Assembly (NCBI RefSeq): GCF_043555975.1 | Contig: NZ_JBIGIA010000001.1 | Span: 434,001-498,000 of the forward strand | Direction of reading: 5' to 3' | DNA from: Pelomonas nitida | GTDB lineage: Bacteria; Pseudomonadota; Gammaproteobacteria; Burkholderiales; Burkholderiaceae_C | Length of the DNA stretch: 64,000 nt | Shown: positions 7,250 to 16,135 of the stretch, piece after piece | Position numbering within the stretch: the stretch's first letter is position 1 | How the letters are laid out: each line of letters opens with the position of its first letter | Position numbers and translations under genes: made by a program | Notes under the pieces: generated by a model | The model's database searches: none | Told to the model about the DNA's origin: nothing | The model's input: only the letters and a program-made list of their open reading frames with translations

Positions 7250-8422
7250 CTACCTGCTCGTCGCCAACCCCTGCGCCGCCGCCCAGGCACTGATGTCGTC
7301 GCGGCGGATGGCTGCGGCCATCAGGCCGGGGAAGGCGTCGGGCGTGCAGGCGAATGACGGCACGCCCAGGGCGGCGAGCTTGGCGGCGAGCTGGTGGTCG
7401 TAGGCGGGGGCGCCTTCATCGCTGAGCGCCAGCAGCGCGACGAACTGCACGCCGCTTTCCACCAGCTCGGCGGCGCGCTTGAGCAAGCCGGCTTCGACGC
7501 CGCCCTCGTACAGGTCGGAGATCAGCACGAGGATGGTGTTGCGCGGCTCGCGGATGATGGACTGGCAGTAGCCCACCGCGCCGTTGATGTCGGTGCCGCC
7601 GCCCAGCTGCACGCCGAACAGCAGCTCCACCGGGTCGTCCAGCTGCTCGGTCATGTCGACCACCGCCGTGTCGAAGACCACCAGCTTGGTGGCCACCGCT
7701 GGCAGTGAGGCCATCACGGCGCCGAAGATGCTGGAGTAGACGACCGAGTTGGCCATGGAGCCGCTCTGGTCGATGCACAGCACCACCTCGCGTTGCGGCC
7801 GGCGCGCCTTGCGGCCGTAGCCGATCAGCTGTTGCGGCACGACGGTGCGGTGGTCGGGCTGCCAGTGGCGCAGGTTGGCGCGGATGGTGCGGTGCCAGTC
7901 GATCTCGGCATGGCGCGGCCGGCGGTTGCGCTGGCTGCGGTCCAGCGCGCCGCTGATGGCCGAGCGCAGCGGCTCGTCCAGCCGCTTCATCAGCTCGTCG
8001 ACGACCTGCTTCACGACCAGCCGCGCCGTGTCCTTGGTGCCGGCCGGGATCACGCGTGACAAGGCCATCAGCTGCGCGACGAGGTGCACGTCGGGCTGCA
8101 CGGCGTTGAGCATCTCGGGCTGCAGCAGCATGTCGCGCAGGTTCAGGCGCTGCAGCGCGTCGTGCTGCATGACCTGCACGACGGGGCTGGGGAAGTATTT
8201 GCGGATGTCGCCCAGCCAGCGGGCCACGCTGGGCGCCGAGCCGCCGCGGCCGCCGCGCCGGTCCTTGGACTGCAGGCCGCCGGGGCCTTGCGCGTCATAC
8301 AGCGCCGTCAGCGCCTGGTCCATCTCCTGCGCGGTGCCGTTCAGTGCGCCGCAGCTGGCTTCGGCCTCGCTGCCCAGCACCAGGCGCCAGCGGCGCAGGC
8401 GTTCGGTGTCGTCTTGGCTCAT
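7250..8422 (-). CDS. VWA domain protein of the SWIM/MoxR/DUF5682 operon
   Basis: A 390-residue protein ending in a von Willebrand factor A domain of the CoxE-like type. The metal-ion-dependent adhesion motif DQSGSM is at residues 218-223, with a GGGTDI threonine block and an LISDLYEGG aspartate block downstream, so the Mg2+ site looks intact. Residues 1-200 are helical with a charged loop. In MoxR/VWA pairs the ATPase remodels targets bound through the VWA protein. Last gene of the five-gene run, separated from the DUF5682 gene by 64 bp holding hairpins. Specific target unknown. Confidence 0.85.
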   Translation of the reverse strand: MSQDDTERLRRWRLVLGSEAEASCGALNGTAQEMDQALTALYDAQGPGGLQSKDRRGGRGGSAPSVARWLGDIRKYFPSPVVQVMQHDALQRLNLRDMLLQPEMLNAVQPDVHLVAQLMALSRVIPAGTKDTARLVVKQVVDELMKRLDEPLRSAISGALDRSQRNRRPRHAEIDWHRTIRANLRHWQPDHRTVVPQQLIGYGRKARRPQREVVLCIDQSGSMANSVVYSSIFGAVMASLPAVATKLVVFDTAVVDMTEQLDDPVELLFGVQLGGGTDINGAVGYCQSIIREPRNTILVLISDLYEGGVEAGLLKRAAELVESGVQFVALLALSDEGAPAYDHQLAAKLAALGVPSFACTPDAFPGLMAAAIRRDDISAWAAAQGLATSR

Positions 8423-8441
8423 TGGTGCACCCTTCGCGCTG

Positions 8442-8456
8442 TCCCGCCAGGCGGGA
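8442..8456. other. intercistronic hairpin
   Basis: TCCCGCC (8442-8448) and GGCGGGA (8450-8456) form a 7-bp stem with a single unpaired base, followed by a looser AGCCCC/GGGGCT pair. It sits between the DUF5682 and VWA genes and has no T tract. It could shape mRNA stability and lower VWA expression relative to the upstream genes. Confidence 0.35.
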
Positions 8457-8486
8457 GTTGAGCCCCTTCGGGCGGCCGTGCGGGGC

Positions 8487-10691
8487 TCATGGCTGCAGCT
8501 CCAACAGGTGCCGCAGCAGCGGCAAGGGCAGCACGGCGCGGGCGTCGTCCCAGTCGGCCGTGCCGGTGAACTGTGCCGTCACGGCGCCGCGCGCGGCACG
8601 TGTGCCGAGGTCGCGGCGCTCGCCGGCGGCGAAGTGCGAGAAGCTGCGCCGCACCAGCGGCAGCACGGCGATGAAATGCTCCTCGCTCAAGGCCGCCAGC
8701 CACTCGTCGACGAGCCGCCAGACGGCGTCGTCATGCAGCAGCACGACGGCGTTGCGGTTCAGGAAGCCGTCGAGCCAGGCGGCGGCGTCGGCAGCCGGGG
8801 CGCCGGTGGAGAGGTGCAGCGACAGCTGCTGCGCCACTTGCTCGCCATCCCAGACGGCCGCATCCAGCAGCAGCCGCGTGGCCAGCCCGCGCAGCAGCTC
8901 GTGTGCGGTCGGCAGGCCGGCCAGTTGGGCCAGGGCCTGGCGCCAGGCGGCGCTCTGCGCCTCGCCGTCGCGCAGGCCCACGGCGGCGTGGGCGGCCAGC
9001 AGGTGCTCGCGCAGCGCCTCGGCGGCGGTGTCGTCCAGCGCCGTGCCGGCGAGCGGCAGCGCGATGGCCGCGCGCACGATCAGGCCGTCCAGCAGATGGC
9101 CCACCATGGCGGCGTCGGTCTGGCGCACATTGCCGTAGCGGAACACATTGGCCAGCGGCGGCAGCGCGGCCAGTAGCTGGGCGGCGTCCCCGGTCAGCGC
9201 AGCGCGGTTTTCAAGCGCCTGCGTGGCGGCGGCAACGGCGCCTTCCAGGTCGGCCAGCAGCACGCGGTCCACCAGCGCGGCCAGGCCGGCCAGCTTCTCG
9301 ATCTCGGCGCAGCGCTCGACGGCCCGCGCCGTGGCCGCCTGCGCCACCGTCTGGCCCCAGCGGCTGGCCTCGATGAGGCGCAGCGCGAACTCGGGCTGCC
9401 ATTGCAGCGTCCACACCTCGTGGAAGCTGCCGCGGGAGGAGCGGCCCAGTTGGGCGATCGTGCCCCACGGCAGGTCCAGCAGCTGCAGCCGGTGCAGCAG
9501 ATGGCTGCGCGCCAGGTCGTTGGGTTGGCGCAGGTCCAGGTCCAGCGTCTTCTGCAAGGCCTCGGCCTTCAGGCGCAGGCTTTTCTGTGTGGCCTCCAGG
9601 TCGCGCTGCAGCGGCACGGTGGGCACGTCGGCCGGCACATGGCCGAAGCGGTCGCCGACGACCAGGGCATCGGCCACGAAGCGCAGCACTGCCTCGTCGC
9701 CCATCGTCAGCACCGTGCGCGTGGCCTCGTGCAGTTCGTCGAGGCCCGGCGCCGGGCGGCCGCGCAGCGCGGCCAGCGTGTCGGCCAGGCGGGCGGCTTC
9801 GATGAGGTGGGCGGAGGAGCAGTCCAGGTCGCGCGCGCGCATCAGCGCGGCCACGCGCGCCAGCCAGCCGATGGCGCGCGGCCGGTCGCCGGCCGTGCTG
9901 GCCCACAGGTGCTCGTACCAGCCGGGCGACGCGATGCCGGCGCCGTAGCCGCTGGCGCGCGTCAGGTGGCGATACGTCCACGGCACCCAGGTGCAGGCGA
10001 TCTTGAGCTTCTTGGCCTGGCCGGCCTGCGCCTCCTTCAGCAACGCGGTGTCGGCCTTGGCGGTCACGTCGGCCTGCAGCGCGGGCAGGTGCCAGGCGCC
10101 GCAGACGACGGCGATGCGCTCGAGGCCTTCCTTCTTGGCCGCGCGCAGGCATTGGCGCATGTGGGCCTCGCGCAGCAGGTCGTGGGCGTCGTCCTCGCCG
10201 ACCTCCGCCCGCAACGCCGTCATGGCCTCGGCGATGGCGGCGAACAGTTCTTCGCCGTCGCCGCGCTCTTCCACCTGATCGTTCCACCAGGCCTCGCCGT
10301 CGGCATAACCGGCAGCTTCGGCGAGCCGGGTCAGTGGGTCGGCGCGCAGCGGGGCCTCGTCATCGCGCTCGCGGCCCAGCGACAGCGCGATGGGCAGGTC
10401 GATGAAGCGCGCCGGCACGTTGGCAGCCGCCGCCCAGCGCAGCGCCTGCCATTCGGGCGAGAACTCGGCGAAGGGGTGATAGACGGCGCGGCCGGGCTCG
10501 TCGGGCGCGTAGCTCAGCAGCGCGACGGGCGGCGTCATGCCCTCGTGCAGCACCGCGCCCACCAGCGCGTCGGCCTCGGGCGGGCCTTCGATGAGCACAC
10601 AGTCGGGCTTCAGCGCCTCCAGCGCGCGCACGAGACTGCGCGCGCAGCCCGGGCCGTGGTGGCGGATGCCGAAGAAGTGGAAGGGGGCCAC
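8487..10691 (-). CDS. DUF5682 family protein (TraB/EreA-ChaN-like N-terminal domain)
   Basis: A 734-residue protein of the DUF5682 family. The N terminus reads GIRHHGPG (8-15) and PDCVLIEGPP (29-38), then IDLP (97-100) and VVCGAWHLPAL (195-205). The same spaced motifs, G-x-x-H, P-D-x-V-x-x-E and G-A-x-H-x-P, mark the TraB/TIKI/EreA-ChaN superfamily of putative hydrolases; I infer membership from this pattern. The remainder is a long helical region. Its start lies 1 bp after the MoxR stop, so they are co-translated. No signal peptide or membrane segment. Activity unknown. Confidence 0.85.
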   Translation of the reverse strand: MAPFHFFGIRHHGPGCARSLVRALEALKPDCVLIEGPPEADALVGAVLHEGMTPPVALLSYAPDEPGRAVYHPFAEFSPEWQALRWAAAANVPARFIDLPIALSLGRERDDEAPLRADPLTRLAEAAGYADGEAWWNDQVEERGDGEELFAAIAEAMTALRAEVGEDDAHDLLREAHMRQCLRAAKKEGLERIAVVCGAWHLPALQADVTAKADTALLKEAQAGQAKKLKIACTWVPWTYRHLTRASGYGAGIASPGWYEHLWASTAGDRPRAIGWLARVAALMRARDLDCSSAHLIEAARLADTLAALRGRPAPGLDELHEATRTVLTMGDEAVLRFVADALVVGDRFGHVPADVPTVPLQRDLEATQKSLRLKAEALQKTLDLDLRQPNDLARSHLLHRLQLLDLPWGTIAQLGRSSRGSFHEVWTLQWQPEFALRLIEASRWGQTVAQAATARAVERCAEIEKLAGLAALVDRVLLADLEGAVAAATQALENRAALTGDAAQLLAALPPLANVFRYGNVRQTDAAMVGHLLDGLIVRAAIALPLAGTALDDTAAEALREHLLAAHAAVGLRDGEAQSAAWRQALAQLAGLPTAHELLRGLATRLLLDAAVWDGEQVAQQLSLHLSTGAPAADAAAWLDGFLNRNAVVLLHDDAVWRLVDEWLAALSEEHFIAVLPLVRRSFSHFAAGERRDLGTRAARGAVTAQFTGTADWDDARAVLPLPLLRHLLELQP

Positions 10692-10692
10692 G

Positions 10693-11775
10693 TCAGAGTT
10701 CGCGGAAGGCGCGGTAAAGATCCTTCCAGTCGCTGCGTTCCTTGACGACCGTCTCCAGGTATTCCGTCCACACCGCCTGGTCCTGCACCGGGTCTTTGAC
10801 GACCGCGCCGATCAGGCCGGCGGCCATGTCGGCGGGGCGCAGCACGCCGTCGCCGAAGTGGCCGGCCAGCGCCATGCCGCTGTTGATGACGGAGATGGCC
10901 TCGGCGGTGGACAGCGTGGACGTGGGCGACTTGATGCGCGTCTTGCCGTCTTCGGTCTGGCCGCTGCGCAGCTCGCGGAAGATCTGCACGACGCGCTGCA
11001 CCTCCTTCAGCGCCGGCGGCTCGGCCGGCAACTCCAGCGAACGGCCCATCTCGGCGACGCGCTTGGTGACGATGGCGATTTCGTCTGCGGCGCTGCCCGG
11101 CACCGGCAGCACCACCGTGTTGAAGCGGCGCTTCAGCGCGGCGGACAGTTCGTTGACGCCCTTGTCGCGGTTGTTGGCCGTGGCGATGACGCTGAAGCCG
11201 CGCACGGCCTGCACCTCGCTGCCCAGTTCGGGGATGGGCAGCGTCTTCTCGCTCAGCACGGTGATGAGGCTGTCCTGCACGTCGGCTGGGATGCGCGTCA
11301 GCTCCTCGACGCGGCAGATCTTGCCCGCGCGCATGGACTGCATCAGCGGGCTGGGCACCAGCGCGTTTTCCGACGGGCCGTGTGCCAGCAGTTGCGCGTA
11401 GTTCCAGCCGTAGCGCAGCTGCTCTTCGCTCGTGCCGGCCGTGCCCTGGATGAGCCGTGTCGAGTCGCCGCTGATGGCCGCGGCCAGGTGCTCGGACACC
11501 CAGGACTTGGCTGTGCCCGGCACGCCGTACAGCAGCAGCGCGCGGTCGGTGGCCAGCGTGGCGACGGCGATCTCCATCAGCCGGGCATCCCCGATGTACT
11601 TGGCGCTGACCTCGAAGCCGCTGTCCAGCCGCCCGCCCATCAGGTAGCGCACGACGGCCCAGGGCGACAGCTCCCAGTTGGCCGGGCGCTGGCGGGTGTC
11701 GGCGCGCTTCAGTTCGGCCAGTTCCTCGGCGAACTGGGTTTCGGCGTGCTGGCGCAGAACGGTGGCGGCGGTCAT
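10693..11775 (-). CDS. MoxR-family AAA+ ATPase
   Basis: A 360-residue AAA+ ATPase. Walker A is GVPGTAKS (84-91), Walker B region KICRVEELTR (152-161), sensor 1 VIATANNRDKG (196-206) and the arginine-finger region ALKRRF (213-218). MoxR ATPases act as chaperones that activate or insert cofactors into client proteins, with VWA-domain partners; such a partner is encoded two genes on. The start ATG overlaps the stop of the upstream DUF5691 gene (ATGA), indicating coupled translation. A longer frame to 13320 is open only because of base composition. Confidence 0.92.
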   Translation of the reverse strand: MTAATVLRQHAETQFAEELAELKRADTRQRPANWELSPWAVVRYLMGGRLDSGFEVSAKYIGDARLMEIAVATLATDRALLLYGVPGTAKSWVSEHLAAAISGDSTRLIQGTAGTSEEQLRYGWNYAQLLAHGPSENALVPSPLMQSMRAGKICRVEELTRIPADVQDSLITVLSEKTLPIPELGSEVQAVRGFSVIATANNRDKGVNELSAALKRRFNTVVLPVPGSAADEIAIVTKRVAEMGRSLELPAEPPALKEVQRVVQIFRELRSGQTEDGKTRIKSPTSTLSTAEAISVINSGMALAGHFGDGVLRPADMAAGLIGAVVKDPVQDQAVWTEYLETVVKERSDWKDLYRAFREL

Positions 11776-13313
11776 GGGGTCGTCCTCGTCGTCGGGATCA
11801 GGGTGAGCAGCGCGCGGCGCGTGCTGACGATGCGGTCCACCGTGAGCAGCGCCTCGGCGCAGGAAGGGGTTTCGTCGGCGCGGCGTGGCAGCGTAGCCAG
11901 CAGCGCCAGGCTGTCGGCATGGGCCGCGCAGGCGAACTCGGTCAGCAGGCCGCGCAGGCCGTAGTCGTTGTTCAGGTCGCCGTTGCCGACGCGTGCGTGC
12001 AGCGTGCGGGCCAGCAACGCAGACAGCTCGGCCGACAGCGTCTGGCCCGGCGCGCAGGCGGCGAGCGCCTGCACCAGCGTGCTGGCGGCGAGGGCCGGGT
12101 CGCGCGCGTCGCGCAGCAGGTGGCGGTCGCGGCGGGCCGGTGTGAGCAGCGCCAGCACGCGGGCCGGGCTCTCGCGCATCGCAGGCGGCCAGCGGTCCAG
12201 CAGCGCGTCGCACCAGTCGTCGTCGGGCGCGGCGAACAGCACGTCGGCCCAGCCGCGCACGAGGGCTTCGGCCCAGTCGGTGCCGCTCCCCCAAGCCAGC
12301 AGCTCGGCGGCCGTCATGCCGGTGTGCGCGCACCACCAGCCCAGCGGCACCTGGCGCACGAGCTGATACAGCCACCAGGCGCGCTCGCCCAGCGACTCCT
12401 TCTCGGGGCGCGGCGTGTCGAGCTGGTCGGCCTTGGCGTCGGCCGGCACCGCCGTGGGGGCGTCCAGCACCCAGCGCTTGCGCAGCAGGCCGCGCTCCTG
12501 CGTCAGCAGCAGCGTGAGGCGCGCGGCGGCGCGTTGTGGGTGGGCGGCGGCGGGCAGGCGCAGCAGCAGTTGCAGCGCGGCCTGGCGCACCTCGCGGCTG
12601 CGGTCGGTGCGCAGCGTGTCCAGCAGCGCTTCGTCGTCGTCGCTCAATGCTGTGGCCAGCACGGCGACGAGATCGGCGCGCTCGCGGGCCGGCAGGTCGG
12701 GCAGCGCGGCCTGCAGGCGTTCGCGGGCAGCGGTGGCGTTGTCGAGCCGCGCCTGCACGAGCCAGGCGCGGCGCTGCTCCAGCGTGCCGTCGGTCCAGGT
12801 CGCGTCGTGCTGCTCGGTGGCCGTGGTGCCGGCCGCGTAAGCCCAGTCGGCGCGCTGGGCGGCCAGCCACAGGCCGCGTTCGCCCAGGGCGTCCAGCTGC
12901 GGCGCGCGCAGCGCGACGGAGCGCCGCCCCACCTCCAGCGCGAGCGGTAGCAGCGGCGCCGGCAGGCGCAGGCCGGCCTGGCCGGTGCGCAGCAGTGCGT
13001 CGTGCTGCAGGCGCGCCGGGCCTTCGCGCAGCACCCAGGCCACGGCGTCCAGCGCGCTGCCGGCGGGGATGGGGGCGCGCGTGTCGTCTGGCGCCGCGGG
13101 CGGCAGGGCTTCGGCCCAGACCGGGCCTTGCGCTCCGGCGAGTGAGCAGGTGGCGATGACCGCCGCCGCCCGCAGCAGCCCGGTGGCCGGGTTGGCGGCG
13201 GCCGCAGCGGCCTGGCGGGCCAGCCCGCCGATGTCGCTGTCTGGCAGCGGCCAGGGGCCGGGCTGGCGGTCGGTGCCCACCGTGGCGGCGGGCAGCAGGG
13301 CAGACCAGCTCAT
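11772..13313 (-). CDS. DUF5691 family HEAT-like protein
   Basis: A 513-residue protein, rich in Ala and Leu and all-helical by pattern. Residues about 205-260 (ADLVAVLATAL, then DRSREVRQAALQLLLRL) look like HEAT-type repeats, which form binding scaffolds. The start MSWSALLP follows the SWIM gene with an ATGA overlap, and its own stop overlaps the MoxR start the same way, so the three are translated as a unit. DUF5691 members are usually found in this same gene order. Role inferred as scaffold or adaptor; no catalytic motif seen. Confidence 0.8.
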   Translation of the reverse strand: MSWSALLPAATVGTDRQPGPWPLPDSDIGGLARQAAAAAANPATGLLRAAAVIATCSLAGAQGPVWAEALPPAAPDDTRAPIPAGSALDAVAWVLREGPARLQHDALLRTGQAGLRLPAPLLPLALEVGRRSVALRAPQLDALGERGLWLAAQRADWAYAAGTTATEQHDATWTDGTLEQRRAWLVQARLDNATAARERLQAALPDLPARERADLVAVLATALSDDDEALLDTLRTDRSREVRQAALQLLLRLPAAAHPQRAAARLTLLLTQERGLLRKRWVLDAPTAVPADAKADQLDTPRPEKESLGERAWWLYQLVRQVPLGWWCAHTGMTAAELLAWGSGTDWAEALVRGWADVLFAAPDDDWCDALLDRWPPAMRESPARVLALLTPARRDRHLLRDARDPALAASTLVQALAACAPGQTLSAELSALLARTLHARVGNGDLNNDYGLRGLLTEFACAAHADSLALLATLPRRADETPSCAEALLTVDRIVSTRRALLTLIPTTRTTP

Positions 13314-14665
13314 GACGCACTCCTCAACCACAGCGGCGCGCCGTCGCCGGCCCAGGCGGTCAGCGGCGCAAAGGCCTGGCCGTCCCATTCGCCGGCCAGG
13401 TCCAGCGGCCGGCCGCCGGACAGGGCCAGCAGCGTCCAGGTGTCGGCGTCGCTCAACGACACGGGTAGCGCCCGGCCGTCCACAACAACGCGCAGGCGTT
13501 CGGCGTGGCGCAGCGGCAGTGCGCCGCGCAGCACGACGGGGTGCAGGCTCGCCCACGGGCAGCCGGCCACACGCTGGGCCACGGCCAGCCATTCCTCACG
13601 GGCCGTGGGGGCGGGCCAGCGCGCCGGTCCGGCGGCGGTGGGGGTGTCCAGCGGCAGGGCGCGCAGCTCGCTGCCGCTCGGAAAGAAGGCCAGCGTCGCG
13701 TCGACCGCCGCGCCGGTCAGCCAGGATTGCTCGAAGCCGCGGCCGCCGAAGGCGTGGTCGAGCAGCCAGGCGCGGCGGCCGCTGCGCTCGCCGTGCAGCC
13801 ACACGCGGCGCTCCATGAGGCGGTCGTCGCGCTCCTCGAGCGCGCAGCCCAGCACGGTCCAGCGGTCGGTCTCGCGCGGGCCGTGGGCCAGCACCTCGTC
13901 GCGGTCCATCGGCCAGCTGGCGACGACGCGCAGGTCGCCCTGCTGCGCCGGCGTGAGCTGCTCACGGCGGGCCAGCGCCTCGCAGGCCAGCTGCAGCAGG
14001 CCCAGGCGCAGCAGCGTCTGCTCGGGCCAGTCGGCACCGCGGCGCACGCCGGCCGCGGCGGCCTGGATGCGCTGGCCCAGGCCTGGTGCCTGGGCGTCCA
14101 CCATGCGGCGCGCGATCGTGGCCCAGCCTTGCAGCGCGGTGTCGTCGAGCGCGCCGAGGCCGCGTGCGATCTGGTCGGCCAGCCAGCGCTGCAGGTCTTG
14201 CGCGGCGGTCTCGATGCGTTGCCAGCGCTGGGCCTCGCGCTTGTCGGCGGCGGCCGGGTCGGCGGGCGGCGCGTCGGCGGCGCGGGCCTGCTTTTCGGCC
14301 TGTTTCTCCGCTTGCTTCTCGGCCTTCTCGGCGCGGCCGGTCAGCCACTCGGTGACCCACGCGGGCGCGTCGCTCGCGGCAAAGCTGGCCGGCTGCTGTG
14401 CCCGCATCAGCAGCAGCGCGAGGCCATGCTTGCAGGGGAACTTGCGGCTGGGGCAGGAGCAGCGGAAGGCCGGGCCGGCGAGGTCTACCTGCGTCTGGTA
14501 GGGCTTGGAACCGCTGCCTTGGCATTCGCCCCAGACGGCGGCGTCGTTGGCGCCGAGCAGCGGCCATTGGGCCGGCCGCACCAGGCCGTGCGCGGCCTTG
14601 GCCGAGGCCGCGTCTGGCGCAAGCGCGAGCACGGCTTCCGAGGTCAGCGGGCTGCTGGCCGACAT
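13310..14665 (-). CDS. SWIM zinc-finger protein
   Basis: A 451-residue protein with an N-terminal SWIM zinc finger: C69-x-C71-x6-C78-x-H80, an exact CxCx(n)CxH motif (CSCPSRKFPCKH). SWIM domains bind zinc and mediate DNA or protein contacts. A Lys/Glu/Ala-rich segment (AEKQAEKQAEKQA, about residues 115-128) is probably a charged helix or linker. The C-terminal two-thirds has no recognised catalytic motif. First gene of the five-gene run; it overlaps the DUF5691 start by ATGA. The promoter should lie in 14666-14724. Confidence 0.85.
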   Translation of the reverse strand: MSASSPLTSEAVLALAPDAASAKAAHGLVRPAQWPLLGANDAAVWGECQGSGSKPYQTQVDLAGPAFRCSCPSRKFPCKHGLALLLMRAQQPASFAASDAPAWVTEWLTGRAEKAEKQAEKQAEKQARAADAPPADPAAADKREAQRWQRIETAAQDLQRWLADQIARGLGALDDTALQGWATIARRMVDAQAPGLGQRIQAAAAGVRRGADWPEQTLLRLGLLQLACEALARREQLTPAQQGDLRVVASWPMDRDEVLAHGPRETDRWTVLGCALEERDDRLMERRVWLHGERSGRRAWLLDHAFGGRGFEQSWLTGAAVDATLAFFPSGSELRALPLDTPTAAGPARWPAPTAREEWLAVAQRVAGCPWASLHPVVLRGALPLRHAERLRVVVDGRALPVSLSDADTWTLLALSGGRPLDLAGEWDGQAFAPLTAWAGDGAPLWLRSAS

Positions 14666-14724
14666 GTGTTCGATTCCCCCCAGGAACTTTCTTGTGCGCG
14701 CAGTCTATGTCAGCTGGAGGCCGC

Positions 14725-15393
14725 TCACTTGCAGGGATAGGGCTTGCCCACCATCGAGATGGTGCTCGGTGCGACGCTGCTGTTGAACGCGTTGTTGTCG
14801 GAAATGCGCGAGCGGAAGATCTCCACGCAGGTGTTGCCGCGGCGCATGACGGTGCGGTATTCGCCCTGGGCGCCGATGGACTGCGAATGGTTGTCCACGC
14901 GCTCCTCCACCCAGGCACCGGCGCCGCCGGTGGCGTCGGCGATCTTGTCTTCCAGCGTTGGCTTGGGCGTGTTGCTGCGCGGGTCGCTCAAGGCCGGGTT
15001 GCGTGCGGCGGCCGATGACGCGGCATAGCCCGGCGGCAGCGTCAGGCGCAGCGCCGTACGTGGCGGCTCGGCGCCGGGGGCGGGGGGCGGCGGGGCGGCC
15101 GGCGCCGCAGGGGGCGCGGGCGATGTGGGCAGCGGTGTGGTGGTGGCCGGGGTGTCGGGTGTGGCCGCCGGCTGCGGCGCTGGCGCTGCTGGCGGGCGTG
15201 GTGCTGATCTTTCGGGCGCGGGGCTGCGCGGCAATGGCTGCGGGCGTGGCGGTGTGGGCAGGATGATGCGCATCGACACCGAACGTCGCTCGCCGGTGTC
15301 GGGCGCGCGCGGTGCCTGCTGCTGCAACAACACCGCCAGCAGCGCCAGATGCAGCGCCGCCACCAGGACGCGCGCGAGCCAGCGGTGCTGCAT
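14725..15393 (-). CDS. proline-rich TonB-like envelope protein
   Basis: A 222-residue protein with one N-terminal membrane anchor (VLVAALHLALLAVLL), an RIILPTPPRP segment, then about 75 residues of Pro/Ala-rich linker and a C-terminal periplasmic domain with two cysteines (NTCVEIF and the final PYPCK) about 35 apart. The layout recalls TonB-type energy transducers without the TonB C-terminal domain. It shares anchor, I/V-R-L/I-ILP-P motif, linker and paired C-terminal cysteines with the gene at 16136-16705, so the two are likely paralogues. Stops 5 bp after the intervening gene. Function unknown. Confidence 0.65.
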   Translation of the reverse strand: MQHRWLARVLVAALHLALLAVLLQQQAPRAPDTGERRSVSMRIILPTPPRPQPLPRSPAPERSAPRPPAAPAPQPAATPDTPATTTPLPTSPAPPAAPAAPPPPAPGAEPPRTALRLTLPPGYAASSAAARNPALSDPRSNTPKPTLEDKIADATGGAGAWVEERVDNHSQSIGAQGEYRTVMRRGNTCVEIFRSRISDNNAFNSSVAPSTISMVGKPYPCK

Positions 15394-15397
15394 GGGG

Positions 15398-16123
15398 TCA
15401 GAACTTGATGCTGAGCTTGGTGTCGGCCGGCGGCACGAGCCGGGCCGCCTCGGGCCAGTTCTCCTGGCCGTTCAGCAGCGTGCAGGGGCGACCGGCTTCA
15501 CCTTTCTTGGTCTCGGGGTCGCGCTCGCCAACAGCACGCGGCAGGGTCAGGCCCATCAACTGGCCGTTCTCGCGCCACTCCAGCTCCCAGGTCGGCGTGG
15601 CCGAGCAGATGCGCACCGCCTCGACGCGCGGGAACAGCCAGCGCAGATAAAAGGGCAGCAGCTCCTCGCGCAGCGTGTGGGCCACGCGCAGGGCCTGGCG
15701 CACCTTGGCCAGCGTCAGTTCCTCGGGCTTCATGTTGAGCTCGATGCTGCCGCGCACGGCCAGCTTGCCCTTGGGCACGTTGGTGGCGAGGTCGGCCGTC
15801 TTGGCCTCGGCCTCCGGCAGGATGGGCAGATCGAAGCCGCCTTCGGCGCCGATGGGGATCGGGTAGTCGGCGTCGTCGCTGGCCACGGCCAGGCGGATGT
15901 CGGCCAGCGCGAGCTGGGTCTTCTTGGTGTCCACCTTGAAGTCCATGCGGTAGACGCCCTCGCCATAACGCTTCATCTTGCTGAGCAGCGTGTTGATGCG
16001 CGCATAGGGCAGGGCGCTACCGTCGCGCTTGAGCTCGGTGCGCACGGGCGGCAGCACTTCGGTCTGCGCCAGGGCAGACAGGGTGGCGGACTGCAGCAGG
16101 AGGATGAGGAAGAGGTGTCGCAT
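15398..16123 (-). CDS. uncharacterised periplasmic protein
   Basis: A 241-residue protein with a clear signal peptide (FLILLLQSATLSALAQ, cleavage near residue 20). The mature part starts with a block around LPYARINTLLSKMKRYGEGVY and includes two cysteines. It lies between the two proline-rich paralogues with gaps of 12 and 4 bp, so all three are probably one operon and may form one envelope complex. I do not recognise the family. Confidence 0.65.
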   Translation of the reverse strand: MRHLFLILLLQSATLSALAQTEVLPPVRTELKRDGSALPYARINTLLSKMKRYGEGVYRMDFKVDTKKTQLALADIRLAVASDDADYPIPIGAEGGFDLPILPEAEAKTADLATNVPKGKLAVRGSIELNMKPEELTLAKVRQALRVAHTLREELLPFYLRWLFPRVEAVRICSATPTWELEWRENGQLMGLTLPRAVGERDPETKKGEAGRPCTLLNGQENWPEAARLVPPADTKLSIKF

Positions 16124-16135
16124 CGGGCTTTGGGG

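Noticed and set aside
10693..13320. 875-residue fusion of the MoxR ATPase with an upstream domain
   Set aside because: The upstream part is antiparallel-frame noise over the DUF5691 gene; the true ATPase start at 11775 has an ATGA overlap with that gene.
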